Source of the DNA: Sulfurimonas sp.
GTDB taxonomy: Bacteria > Campylobacterota > Campylobacteria > Campylobacterales > Sulfurimonadaceae
DNA: 7,201 bases
Reading direction: 5' to 3'
Assembly: GCF_023229105.1 (NCBI RefSeq)
Contig: NZ_JALNZY010000091.1
Coordinates: forward strand, 1-7,201
Part shown: piece after piece, positions 1 through 6,590 of the stretch
Layout of the letters: each line of letters opens with the position of its first letter
Numbering within the stretch: the first letter of the stretch is position 1
The notes under the pieces: generated by a model
The model's input: only the letters and a program-made list of their open reading frames with translations
What the model was told of the DNA's origin: nothing
The model's database searches: none
Made by a program: the position numbers and the translations under genes

Positions 1-15
1 GGCAGCAAACATATA

Positions 16-753
16 ATGTTTAAACTTTTTTTACTAGTATTATTGGGTGCAACCTCAATATATGGGGCTGAAAGTGTTGCTATTCCCACCATGAATTTTG
101 AACTCTCAGCACCTTCTTCGCCGCAGCAGCTAGTCAGCTCGCTCAATGTACTTGTTTTATTAACACTGCTTTTTTTAGCACCTAGCATGGTGCTTGTTAT
201 GACAACTTTTACTAGATTTGTAATAGTGTTTGGTTTTTTAAGGCAGGCTCTTGGCACGCAGCAAGTTCCGCCTACACAGCTTCTGGTCATGCTTGCAATG
301 ATTTTAACTTTTTTTGTGATGGAACCCGTAGGCACTAAAGCTTATGAAAATGGTATAAAACCCTACATAGAGGAAAAAATCGGCTACGAAGAGGCATTTG
401 ACAAAACTGCTCTGCCGTTTAAAAATTTTATGATAAGAAACACAAGAGAGAAGGATTTGGCTCTCTTTTTTAGAATAAGAAAGATGGAAAATCCTACAAC
501 AGTTGCAGATGTTCCGCTCTCTATAATCATTCCGGCATTTGTAATAAGTGAGCTAAAGACTGCTTTTGAGATAGGATTCTTACTCTTTTTACCATTTTTG
601 GTAATTGACATGGTTGTTGCATCAATACTTATGTCTATGGGTATGATGATGCTTCCGCCAATCATGATAGCACTGCCCTTTAAGATACTGGTTTTTATCC
701 TTATAGATGGATGGAATCTGCTTATCGGAAATCTTATAGCCTCTATAAAATAG
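16..753 (+). CDS. fliP: FliP, flagellar type III export gate subunit
   Basis: FliP is an inner-membrane protein that, with FliQ and FliR, forms the export gate through which flagellar rod, hook and filament proteins leave the cell. At 245 residues it has the usual family length. Residues 1-18 look like a cleavable signal peptide (MFKLFLLVLLG core), as known for FliP. The signature blocks are present: TFTRFVIVFGFLRQALGTQQ (about 64-83), the LTFFVMEPV helix end (about 97-105), DVPLSIIIPAF (165-175) and the hydrophobic C-terminal half. M210-M212 in the MGMMMLPP segment match the methionine gasket reported to seal the closed gate. The ATG at 16 is chosen because it begins the signal peptide; its reading frame stays open to the window edge and no good Shine-Dalgarno site is visible. 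A TAA at 14-16 overlaps the start and may end an upstream gene. trmA follows after 18 bases. Identity is very secure; only the start is slightly open. Confidence 0.97.
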   Translation: MFKLFLLVLLGATSIYGAESVAIPTMNFELSAPSSPQQLVSSLNVLVLLTLLFLAPSMVLVMTTFTRFVIVFGFLRQALGTQQVPPTQLLVMLAMILTFFVMEPVGTKAYENGIKPYIEEKIGYEEAFDKTALPFKNFMIRNTREKDLALFFRIRKMENPTTVADVPLSIIIPAFVISELKTAFEIGFLLFLPFLVIDMVVASILMSMGMMMLPPIMIALPFKILVFILIDGWNLLIGNLIASIK

Positions 754-771
754 ATAAACAAAGTAGATAAT

Positions 772-1890
772 ATGAATTGTAAATATTTTGGCGAATGCGG
801 TGCATGTAGAGTTTATGAAGAGGGATACGAGCATCAACTCTCTTTAAAAGTAGGTCTGAATCAAGAGAGATTTAAACCTTATTACAAGGATGATATTGCT
901 ATTTTTAGATCACCGCAGAGTCACTATCGCTCAAGAAGCGAATTTAAAATCTGGCACAAAGAAGATGAGCTTTATTATGCTATGAACCATATAGACAAAA
1001 CTGGTGTTGTTCTTGTAGATGAGTGTCCTCAGGTAAGTAAACCCATAGCCGCTTTGATGCCAAAACTTCTAAGTGCCATAGAAAAAAACAACATAGGTTT
1101 TAAACTATTTGGTGCGGATTTTTTAAGTTCAAACAGTGGCGAGATTGCAGTTTCACTGCTTTATCATAAAAAACTTGATGCTTCTTGGAGTGAGATTGCT
1201 ACTAAAATAGCTACTGAGCTTAATATATATATAATAGGACGTAGCAGGGGTCAAAAGGTAACAATAGGGCAAGACCATGTAACAGAAATCTTAAATGTAC
1301 AAGACAGAGAGTTTAGATTTAACTATATTGAAAATAGTTTTACTCAGCCTAACTCCAGTGTAAATGAGCAGATGATTGCATGGGCTCTTAAAAATTTGCC
1401 AAAAAACCAGAGCGACTTACTTGAGCTCTACTGCGGTGCAGGAAACTTTACGATACCTTTTGCGGGAAGATTTAGAAAAGTTTTAGCTACAGAGATATCA
1501 AAATCCTCCATAAATGCTGCAAAAGCAAATATGAGTCTAAATAACGTAGAAAATATAGAGTTCGTAAGAATGGGAGTAGAGGAGTTTGTACAGGCTCTTA
1601 GGGGAGCAAGAGAGTTTAACAGAATGAGAGATATAGATATAGCATCTTATGACATTAAAACCATCTTTGTAGATCCACCAAGAAGCGGGATGGATGAGGC
1701 TACATGTGAATTTGTTTCTGGATATGATACTATCTTGTATATATCTTGTAATCCTGAAACATTGGTTAGAGATTTAAAGATTTTATGTAAAACTCATATA
1801 GTAGCAGATATGGCTCTTTTTGATCAGTTTGCATATACTCATCATGCCGAAATGGGTGTTAGATTAGTTAAAAAAGGTAGCTTGCAATGA
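772..1890 (+). CDS. trmA: TrmA, tRNA (uracil-54-C5)-methyltransferase
   Basis: This SAM-dependent enzyme makes 5-methyluridine at position 54 in the T loop of tRNAs. The 372-residue product is close in length to E. coli TrmA (366) and shares its landmarks as recalled: FRSPQSHYRSRSEFKIWH (45-62), SLLYHKKLD (128-136), ENSFTQPN (187-194), the SAM-binding LLELYCGAGNF (216-226), ATEISK (239-244), FVDPPRSG (299-306), the nucleophile C326 in SCNPET, and E360 in HHAEMG as the likely general base. These distinguish it from the paralogues RlmC and RlmD, and there is no N-terminal TRAM domain. Unlike E. coli TrmA it carries C3, C9, C12 and C85, a CX5CX2CXnC pattern like the 4Fe-4S ligands of RlmD, so it may bind a cluster (inference). 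The start at 772 is the first ATG and places C3 correctly. It lies 18 bases after fliP, and its stop overlaps the next start as ATGA. Confidence 0.95.
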   Translation: MNCKYFGECGACRVYEEGYEHQLSLKVGLNQERFKPYYKDDIAIFRSPQSHYRSRSEFKIWHKEDELYYAMNHIDKTGVVLVDECPQVSKPIAALMPKLLSAIEKNNIGFKLFGADFLSSNSGEIAVSLLYHKKLDASWSEIATKIATELNIYIIGRSRGQKVTIGQDHVTEILNVQDREFRFNYIENSFTQPNSSVNEQMIAWALKNLPKNQSDLLELYCGAGNFTIPFAGRFRKVLATEISKSSINAAKANMSLNNVENIEFVRMGVEEFVQALRGAREFNRMRDIDIASYDIKTIFVDPPRSGMDEATCEFVSGYDTILYISCNPETLVRDLKILCKTHIVADMALFDQFAYTHHAEMGVRLVKKGSLQ

Positions 1891-2375
1891 AAATAATAGT
1901 TTTAGTTTTGACAATATTATCATTTTTGTATTCAGAAAAGATAGACTTAAAAATAGAAAATAAAAGATTAATTGAAAAAATAGATAAATTAGAAAACATA
2001 GTTAAAAAACAGGAAAAACTTTTAAAAACCAAAGAAAGTAAAGAGAAAAATCATATTTTTTACGCTCAAGAATGTGAAGAAAAGAGCATTTTTCCAAAAC
2101 TTATTATGAAAGATGAGTATCAAAAGAAGAGTTTTGATAAAGATGAAATTATAACTTTTCAAGCAAGTGCTTTTCGTCTAAAAACAGATAGTATTATATA
2201 TGATGGGATAAATGGAAATGCTATTGATAAGTGGGAGAGAGGAACCTCCTTTACATCAAATACGATGAGTGAGGGATGGGTTAAAATATCAGGCTATTTT
2301 GTAAATAGAAAATGGAAAAAGGCTCAAAAAGAGCTCTGGGTAAGATCAGCTCAGACAATCAAAAGAGAGCAGTAA
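1887..2375 (+). CDS. Exported coiled-coil protein with SH3-like C-terminal region
   Basis: Function is unknown. The 162-residue product starts with a short signal-like segment (KIIVLVLTILSFLYS, residues 2-16), so it is probably periplasmic. A Lys/Glu/Leu-rich segment follows (about 17-55) that should form a coiled coil. The C-terminal part (about 90-155) has short beta-like strands with ITFQASAFRL, IIYDGINGNAIDKWERGTSF, GWVKISGYFV and ELWVRS, resembling bacterial SH3-like domains that bind peptidoglycan or peptide. There is one cysteine, C63, outside the signal segment, and no lipobox. The start overlaps the trmA stop by four bases (ATGA) and is preceded by AAGG at 1874-1877, so translation is probably coupled to trmA although the roles look unrelated. 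The SH3-like reading rests on pattern only. The gene ends before the promoter of the next gene, with no clear terminator. Confidence 0.8.
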   Translation: MKIIVLVLTILSFLYSEKIDLKIENKRLIEKIDKLENIVKKQEKLLKTKESKEKNHIFYAQECEEKSIFPKLIMKDEYQKKSFDKDEIITFQASAFRLKTDSIIYDGINGNAIDKWERGTSFTSNTMSEGWVKISGYFVNRKWKKAQKELWVRSAQTIKREQ

Positions 2376-2378
2376 AGT

Positions 2379-2392
2379 TATAATGATATAAT
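2379..2392 (+). promoter_or_regulatory. Tandem -10 boxes of a sigma-70 promoter
   Basis: Two perfect TATAAT hexamers lie at 2379-2384 and 2387-2392 in the 43-base gap before the RCK-type gene. The second has an extended -10 motif (TG at 2384-2385, one base before the hexamer). No convincing -35 box stands at the usual distance, which fits Campylobacterota promoters, where -35 conservation is poor. The predicted transcript would start near 2399 and leave a leader of about 20 bases. It probably serves the gene at 2419 independently of the trmA transcript. Confidence 0.65.
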
Positions 2393-2418
2393 GCTAAAAA
2401 AATTATAGAAGACGGTGT

Positions 2419-3825
2419 ATGAAAAAAATATTAATCATTGGCGATGGCGAAGTATCTAAACATTTTATAAATAGAATTATAGATACGCATACAAGTGAAA
2501 ATATCTACTATATTGTAGAGACTAAAGCCAAAAAATATAAAAATATAAATCCGTCACGCTTTAAGTTTTATGAGTTTGACCCTACTAGCTTATATAAACT
2601 TGCAAATTTGCTTAAAATGGAATTCGCTCAAGTCATAATTGTTATGGATAGCAAGATGGACGTTGAGCATACCGTTAAAAATATAAGAAGCATAAAAAAG
2701 CAGCTTCGTATTATTGTTTTAAACAAGTGGAAATTAGAAAACGAGGATTCTAATGTTGTTTTAATCAACTCAAATGAAATTCTCTCATCTAGACTACTTG
2801 ATTATCTACCCAATGTTCCTGTGATAGCCCAAAATGTAGGGATAGGCGAGGGTGAGATAATGGAAGTATTGGTTCCATTTGGAAGCTCCTTTATCTATAA
2901 ACATATCGGGGTTATTGAACAAAAAGAGTGGCGCATTGTTGCTATATATAGAAACAGAAAGCTTATTATGCCAAATCGTCGAAGAATGATTCAGCCAAAT
3001 GACCTTCTGCTTTTAGTGGGTGATCCTGCTGTTTTAAAATCTGTCTATAGGGCTATAAAAAGAGAGTTGGGACAATTTCCTGAACCATTTGGCTCAAATC
3101 TTTATATCTATCTAGATATGGATTTATTAAAGTTTGATGCCGCAGAAGATTTTATTAAAAGAGCACTCTTTGTACATGAAAAACTGGGACATACGTTAGT
3201 TATAAGGGTAGTGAATCCTAGTGATTTTGATGTAATTTGGATGATTAAAAAGTATCGTAGCCAAAAGGTAATTATTGATATAAATTACAGTAACAAAAAG
3301 CTCAAGCAGAGCTTTTTTAACGATATAAAAGTGTATCATGTAGGCTTAGTAATCGTTCCAAATGAAATATTTGATAATTATAAAATGAGAACAACTTTCT
3401 ATGAAGCGCAAGTGCCTGTTTTTAAAATAGCAGACAAGGATATCTTCAATGTCAAGGATGCTTCTATCATCCTTGGAGACAACCGTGATTTGGAGAAAAT
3501 TTCTTCAACAATCTTTGATGTTTCTGAGCAGATGAGCCTAAATATTGAACTTTATAATTACATGAATGAACATCAAGAGGCAAAAGAGCAAGTTATTGAG
3601 CACTACTACAATTTAGCTACCATCTTTTCAAAGAGTATTAAAGTTATAAAAGAGAGCCAAAACCCGATAAAAAGGTTAAAACAAAAAAAGGATTTTATAC
3701 AGATTATCCCTTTTACAAAAAAATTAACACAAAGAAAAATCTACTCAATCCTCTCAACTGACAGTGAGAAACTCTACCATAAATTAGACAGTAATCATCA
3801 AATATTTATCCCCGTGCAGATTTGA
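2419..3825 (+). CDS. Soluble TrkA-N/RCK domain protein, COG3400-like
   Basis: A 468-residue protein with no signal peptide or membrane helix, so cytoplasmic. Residues 2-125 look like a TrkA-N/RCK Rossmann domain: strand KILIIG, the loop GDGEVS (8-13, with Ser in place of the last Gly of GxGxxG) and acidic E34 at the end of strand two, as in NAD(H)- or nucleotide-binding RCK domains. Residues about 145-215 resemble an RCK-C domain (IMEVLVPFGSSF through the LLLLVGDPAVLKSVYRAI end). Residues about 222-380 form alternating strands and helices of unassigned family, perhaps universal-stress-like, and the tail from about 404 to 445 is basic. TrkA-type proteins gate potassium transporters by sensing nucleotides. 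I recall such proteins in Campylobacterota under COG3400, function unknown. No TrkH or Kch-like membrane partner is in the window. The ATG at 2419 gives a Rossmann strand at the N terminus, with AGAAGA upstream as a weak ribosome site. Domain reading is fairly sure; role is not. Confidence 0.85.
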   Translation: MKKILIIGDGEVSKHFINRIIDTHTSENIYYIVETKAKKYKNINPSRFKFYEFDPTSLYKLANLLKMEFAQVIIVMDSKMDVEHTVKNIRSIKKQLRIIVLNKWKLENEDSNVVLINSNEILSSRLLDYLPNVPVIAQNVGIGEGEIMEVLVPFGSSFIYKHIGVIEQKEWRIVAIYRNRKLIMPNRRRMIQPNDLLLLVGDPAVLKSVYRAIKRELGQFPEPFGSNLYIYLDMDLLKFDAAEDFIKRALFVHEKLGHTLVIRVVNPSDFDVIWMIKKYRSQKVIIDINYSNKKLKQSFFNDIKVYHVGLVIVPNEIFDNYKMRTTFYEAQVPVFKIADKDIFNVKDASIILGDNRDLEKISSTIFDVSEQMSLNIELYNYMNEHQEAKEQVIEHYYNLATIFSKSIKVIKESQNPIKRLKQKKDFIQIIPFTKKLTQRKIYSILSTDSEKLYHKLDSNHQIFIPVQI

Positions 3826-3852
3826 TTTAGCCGTTTTTCAGCCTTATTTAAG

Positions 3853-3884
3853 TATTATACATCTAATTAAATTTTGGATGAATA
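3853..3884 (+). promoter_or_regulatory. Possible promoter and ribosome site for aroB
   Basis: The 59-base gap between the RCK-type gene (ends 3825) and aroB holds a TATTAT at 3853-3858 overlapping TTATAC, a plausible -10 box with a start site near 3866. No -35 box is visible; the upstream stretch is T-rich. GGATGA at 3876-3881 could be the Shine-Dalgarno site, close to the ATG at 3885. The ATG inside it (3878) is out of frame with aroB. A break in transcription here would make aroB the first gene of the aroB-mscS-mtaB operon. Support is only by pattern. Confidence 0.4.
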
Positions 3885-4934
3885 ATGCAAGTACATATAG
3901 AACTCAAAAAAGCTGTTGACAACTCCTACGATATAACAATAAACAGACTTCCTAAAATACATTTTGATACAAAAGTGGCAGTTGTTACAAACCAGACAGT
4001 TGCTGCTCTTCATTTAGAGTATCTTCTCTCAAATATCAGCGCAAAAGAGTTGCATATTATAACGCTCAAGGATGGGGAAGAGTATAAAAACCAACAGAGT
4101 ATAGACGAAATTTTGGACTCCATGTTTGAGCATCGTTTTAACCGTAAATCCATGCTTATCGCCTTTGGCGGCGGAGTTATCGGCGATATGACGGGATTTG
4201 CCGCTAGTATATATCAAAGAGGAGTTGATTTTATTCAAATACCTACTACACTTCTTTCTCAAGTAGATGCAAGTGTTGGCGGAAAAACAGGTATAAACAA
4301 TAAGTACGGAAAAAATCTTGTAGGCGCATTTCATCAGCCTCGTGCCGTATATATCGACCCATATTTTTTAACTACTCTTCCTAAAAGAGAGTTCGGTGCG
4401 GGAGTTGCAGAAATAGTTAAGATGGCTGTGACGTTTAACAAAGATTTTTTTGAGTTTTTAGAAAATGCCGATTTACATAACCCGCAAATACTTCAAGAAA
4501 CTATAAAAATGGCAGTTGAAACTAAAGCAAATGTTGTTGCGCAGGATGAAAAGGAGCATGGAGTAAGAGCTGCTCTTAATTATGGACACACCTTTGGACA
4601 TGTTATAGAAAATGAGACGAAATATAAACAATTTTTACATGGCGAAGCTGTGGCTATCGGTATAGTTATGGCAAATGAAATGGCTATAAAGATGAATCTT
4701 ATGAGCGAGAAAGAAGCGCTTAGAGTTAAATCGCTTCTGCAGACATATGCTCTGCCTATAAGCTACGAAATAGAAGATGTAAAAGTATTTTATCAGGCGT
4801 TTTTTCTTGATAAAAAGAGTTCTGATTCTGCTATAACATTTATTTTACCTCTGGGTATTGGAGATGTTGTAATTACAGATAAAGTTGATACCGGAACCGT
4901 TATGTGCGTCTTAAATAAATTTGGAAAAAGATAA
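3885..4934 (+). CDS. aroB: AroB, 3-dehydroquinate synthase
   Basis: This cytoplasmic enzyme converts DAHP to 3-dehydroquinate, the second step of the shikimate pathway that supplies aromatic amino acids and chorismate; it uses NAD+ and a divalent metal, usually zinc. The 349-residue length is typical. Visible family motifs are DGEEYK (63-68), the NAD-binding GGGVIGDMTGF (95-105), PTTLLSQVDASVGGKTG (120-136) with the catalytic-site lysine, and KNLVGAFHQP (143-152). The three metal ligands are E176 (GAGVAEIVK), H235 (NYGHTFGH) and H252 (LHGEA). No residue expected to be critical is missing. The start at 3885 gives an N-terminal first strand and a family-like length. The stop is directly followed by the ATG of the MscS-type gene, so the two are co-translated; the same aroB/mscS/mtaB order is known in Campylobacter jejuni. 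Confidence 0.97.
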   Translation: MQVHIELKKAVDNSYDITINRLPKIHFDTKVAVVTNQTVAALHLEYLLSNISAKELHIITLKDGEEYKNQQSIDEILDSMFEHRFNRKSMLIAFGGGVIGDMTGFAASIYQRGVDFIQIPTTLLSQVDASVGGKTGINNKYGKNLVGAFHQPRAVYIDPYFLTTLPKREFGAGVAEIVKMAVTFNKDFFEFLENADLHNPQILQETIKMAVETKANVVAQDEKEHGVRAALNYGHTFGHVIENETKYKQFLHGEAVAIGIVMANEMAIKMNLMSEKEALRVKSLLQTYALPISYEIEDVKVFYQAFFLDKKSSDSAITFILPLGIGDVVITDKVDTGTVMCVLNKFGKR

Positions 4935-6587
4935 ATGAAAAAGATAGTTTTTCTTCTCTTACTTGCAGCATCACTCCTTCTTTCAAACAGTACGCAAAAT
5001 GATAAAAATATAAGCGAAGAAGCACTGCAAAAAATTAAGCTTGCGCAAGAGAGTGAAAAAAAAGAGAAGATTGCAAAATATATCTCAGATTTAAAAGAGA
5101 TTGAGGCTAAGATAGCAAAAAAAGATAGTGTCTGGATGAAAAGCTACTCCTCATATCTTACATCGCTGGATGTTAGAGAGAGTTTAGAAAAAATAGTAGA
5201 TAGGATAAATTTTCTTCAAAAAAAGAGAAACAAAACTCTGAGTGAAGCGGATGAGCTTAGTGCGCTCATAGCAAGAGAGAAAATATTGACCTCACAAATA
5301 GAGAAGCTTAAGAAAAAAGACAGTTCTCCTTTTTCAGACCTTTTAACTCCGCCAAATATAGATGAAGTCCCGAAAATAAACAATCCTTTTGATATATTTG
5401 TCGGTATTTCTCTTATTAAAACTCTAGATAGCGATTTTAATTCTTATATTTTAAAAAAAGATGAATTAAAAGAGCTTATCTTACTTTTAAGGTCTGAAAT
5501 CCGAATATATGGCGAGATAATGGCTCTTGATGAGGAGAATGCATATAATGAAAAAGCAGAACTAAAAATCAAGCAGTTAGAGAGATTTGAATCTGCTCTT
5601 GACACCATAAAGGTAACTGCTGATGTGTATCAAAAAAGATTGGATATCGTAGAGGTAAATATTAACAAAGAGGTAGAAGTTCAAGTACTTAAAATCGCTA
5701 AAATAGGCGTTGTCGTACTTATAGTCTTTGTTTTTTTCTTCTTGTTAAAGTTGTTTATTAAGAAATATATAACCGACAATGAACGTTTTTACATGGCAAA
5801 TAAGATTATAACATTCGTTAATTTTACGCTCATAGTCTTGATTCTCTTTTTTAACTATATTGAAAACGTAAGCTATCTTGTTACCATCTTGGGATTTGCT
5901 TCTGCGGGTATTGCTATTGCCATGAAAGACTGGTTTATGAGCTTGCTCGGCTGGCTTGTAATAGTTTTTGGCGGAAGCATACATGTAGGAGATAGAATCC
6001 GCGTTGACATGGATGGAATGATGTATGTCGGTGATGTTATGGATATATCACTTTTAAGAATGACTTTGCTTGAAGATATCACGCTCACCGCGATTGAACA
6101 TAACAGAAGAGCCGGAAGAATTATTTTTGTGCCTAATAATTATGTATTTACAAGAATGATAGCAAACTATACCCACAGCACACTAAAGACTGTTTGGGAC
6201 GGAGTTAGGATTACTATCACATATGACTCAAACCATAAAAAAGCGATGTACTTAGCCAAAGAGATAACTAAAAAATTCTCCAAAGGATATACAGATATAA
6301 CTAGAAAACAGCTAAATAAACTTAGAAATCAGTATAGTTTGAAAAACACAAATGTCGAGCCTAGGATTTTCTCCTTTATAGAGCCAAACGGTATAGCCAT
6401 TGATGCTTGGTATTTGACAAATGCCTACGCAACACTTACTCTAAGAAGCGTTATCTCTACCGAGATTGTAGATGCTTTTATAGCAGAAGATGATATTACG
6501 ATTGCTTACCCTACTCAGATGCTTCATTTGGAAGAGTCAGCCAAAAAACGAAAACCGCCGTTTGCTATTAACGAAGAGATTATATAA
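4935..6587 (+). CDS. Large MscS-family mechanosensitive channel
   Basis: MscS-type channels open under membrane tension and release solutes on osmotic down-shock. The 550-residue product is much longer than E. coli MscS (286). Residues 1-18 look like a signal peptide (KIVFLLLLAASLLLS). Residues about 19-250 are Lys/Glu-rich and probably a periplasmic helical coiled-coil domain. Three membrane segments follow (about 255-275, 291-308 and the pore helix 312-346), giving a periplasmic N terminus and cytoplasmic C terminus as in MscS. The signature region is present: LGFASAGIAIAMKDW (319-333), VGDRIRVD (351-358) and IIFVPNNYVF (396-405), then an alpha/beta C-terminal domain to about 530. The loop between RMTLLED and GRIIFVPNN is longer than in MscS. 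The ATG at 4935 directly follows the aroB stop, with GGA/AAAAAGA as ribosome site; mtaB starts 3 bases downstream. Family is secure; ion selectivity and gating threshold are not known. Confidence 0.92.
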   Translation: MKKIVFLLLLAASLLLSNSTQNDKNISEEALQKIKLAQESEKKEKIAKYISDLKEIEAKIAKKDSVWMKSYSSYLTSLDVRESLEKIVDRINFLQKKRNKTLSEADELSALIAREKILTSQIEKLKKKDSSPFSDLLTPPNIDEVPKINNPFDIFVGISLIKTLDSDFNSYILKKDELKELILLLRSEIRIYGEIMALDEENAYNEKAELKIKQLERFESALDTIKVTADVYQKRLDIVEVNINKEVEVQVLKIAKIGVVVLIVFVFFFLLKLFIKKYITDNERFYMANKIITFVNFTLIVLILFFNYIENVSYLVTILGFASAGIAIAMKDWFMSLLGWLVIVFGGSIHVGDRIRVDMDGMMYVGDVMDISLLRMTLLEDITLTAIEHNRRAGRIIFVPNNYVFTRMIANYTHSTLKTVWDGVRITITYDSNHKKAMYLAKEITKKFSKGYTDITRKQLNKLRNQYSLKNTNVEPRIFSFIEPNGIAIDAWYLTNAYATLTLRSVISTEIVDAFIAEDDITIAYPTQMLHLEESAKKRKPPFAINEEII

Positions 6588-6590
6588 AGC

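Noticed and set aside
384..837. Minus-strand open frames opposite the end of fliP and the start of trmA
   Set aside because: They lie opposite strongly conserved fliP/trmA codons, show no family motif and have no ribosome site; they are shadow frames.
1222..1237. Alternating AT tract with a TATAAT inside trmA, as an internal promoter
   Set aside because: It encodes conserved residues NIYIIGR and is in the middle of trmA, with no gene start nearby that it could serve.
2379..2407. Possible hairpin from TATAAT and the ATTATA before the RCK-type gene, as a terminator
   Set aside because: The stem would be six A-T pairs only, with no GC core and no T run after it; the -10 box reading explains the repeats better.
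3826..3852. Intrinsic terminator after the RCK-type gene
   Set aside because: There are short T runs but no inverted repeat with a GC-rich stem ahead of them.
4029..4334. Minus-strand open frame of about 100 codons within aroB
   Set aside because: It covers the conserved NAD-binding part of aroB on the other strand and has no recognisable product.
5745..6088. Minus-strand open frames opposite the MscS pore region
   Set aside because: The plus-strand frame has clear MscS signatures; the antisense frames are short and featureless.
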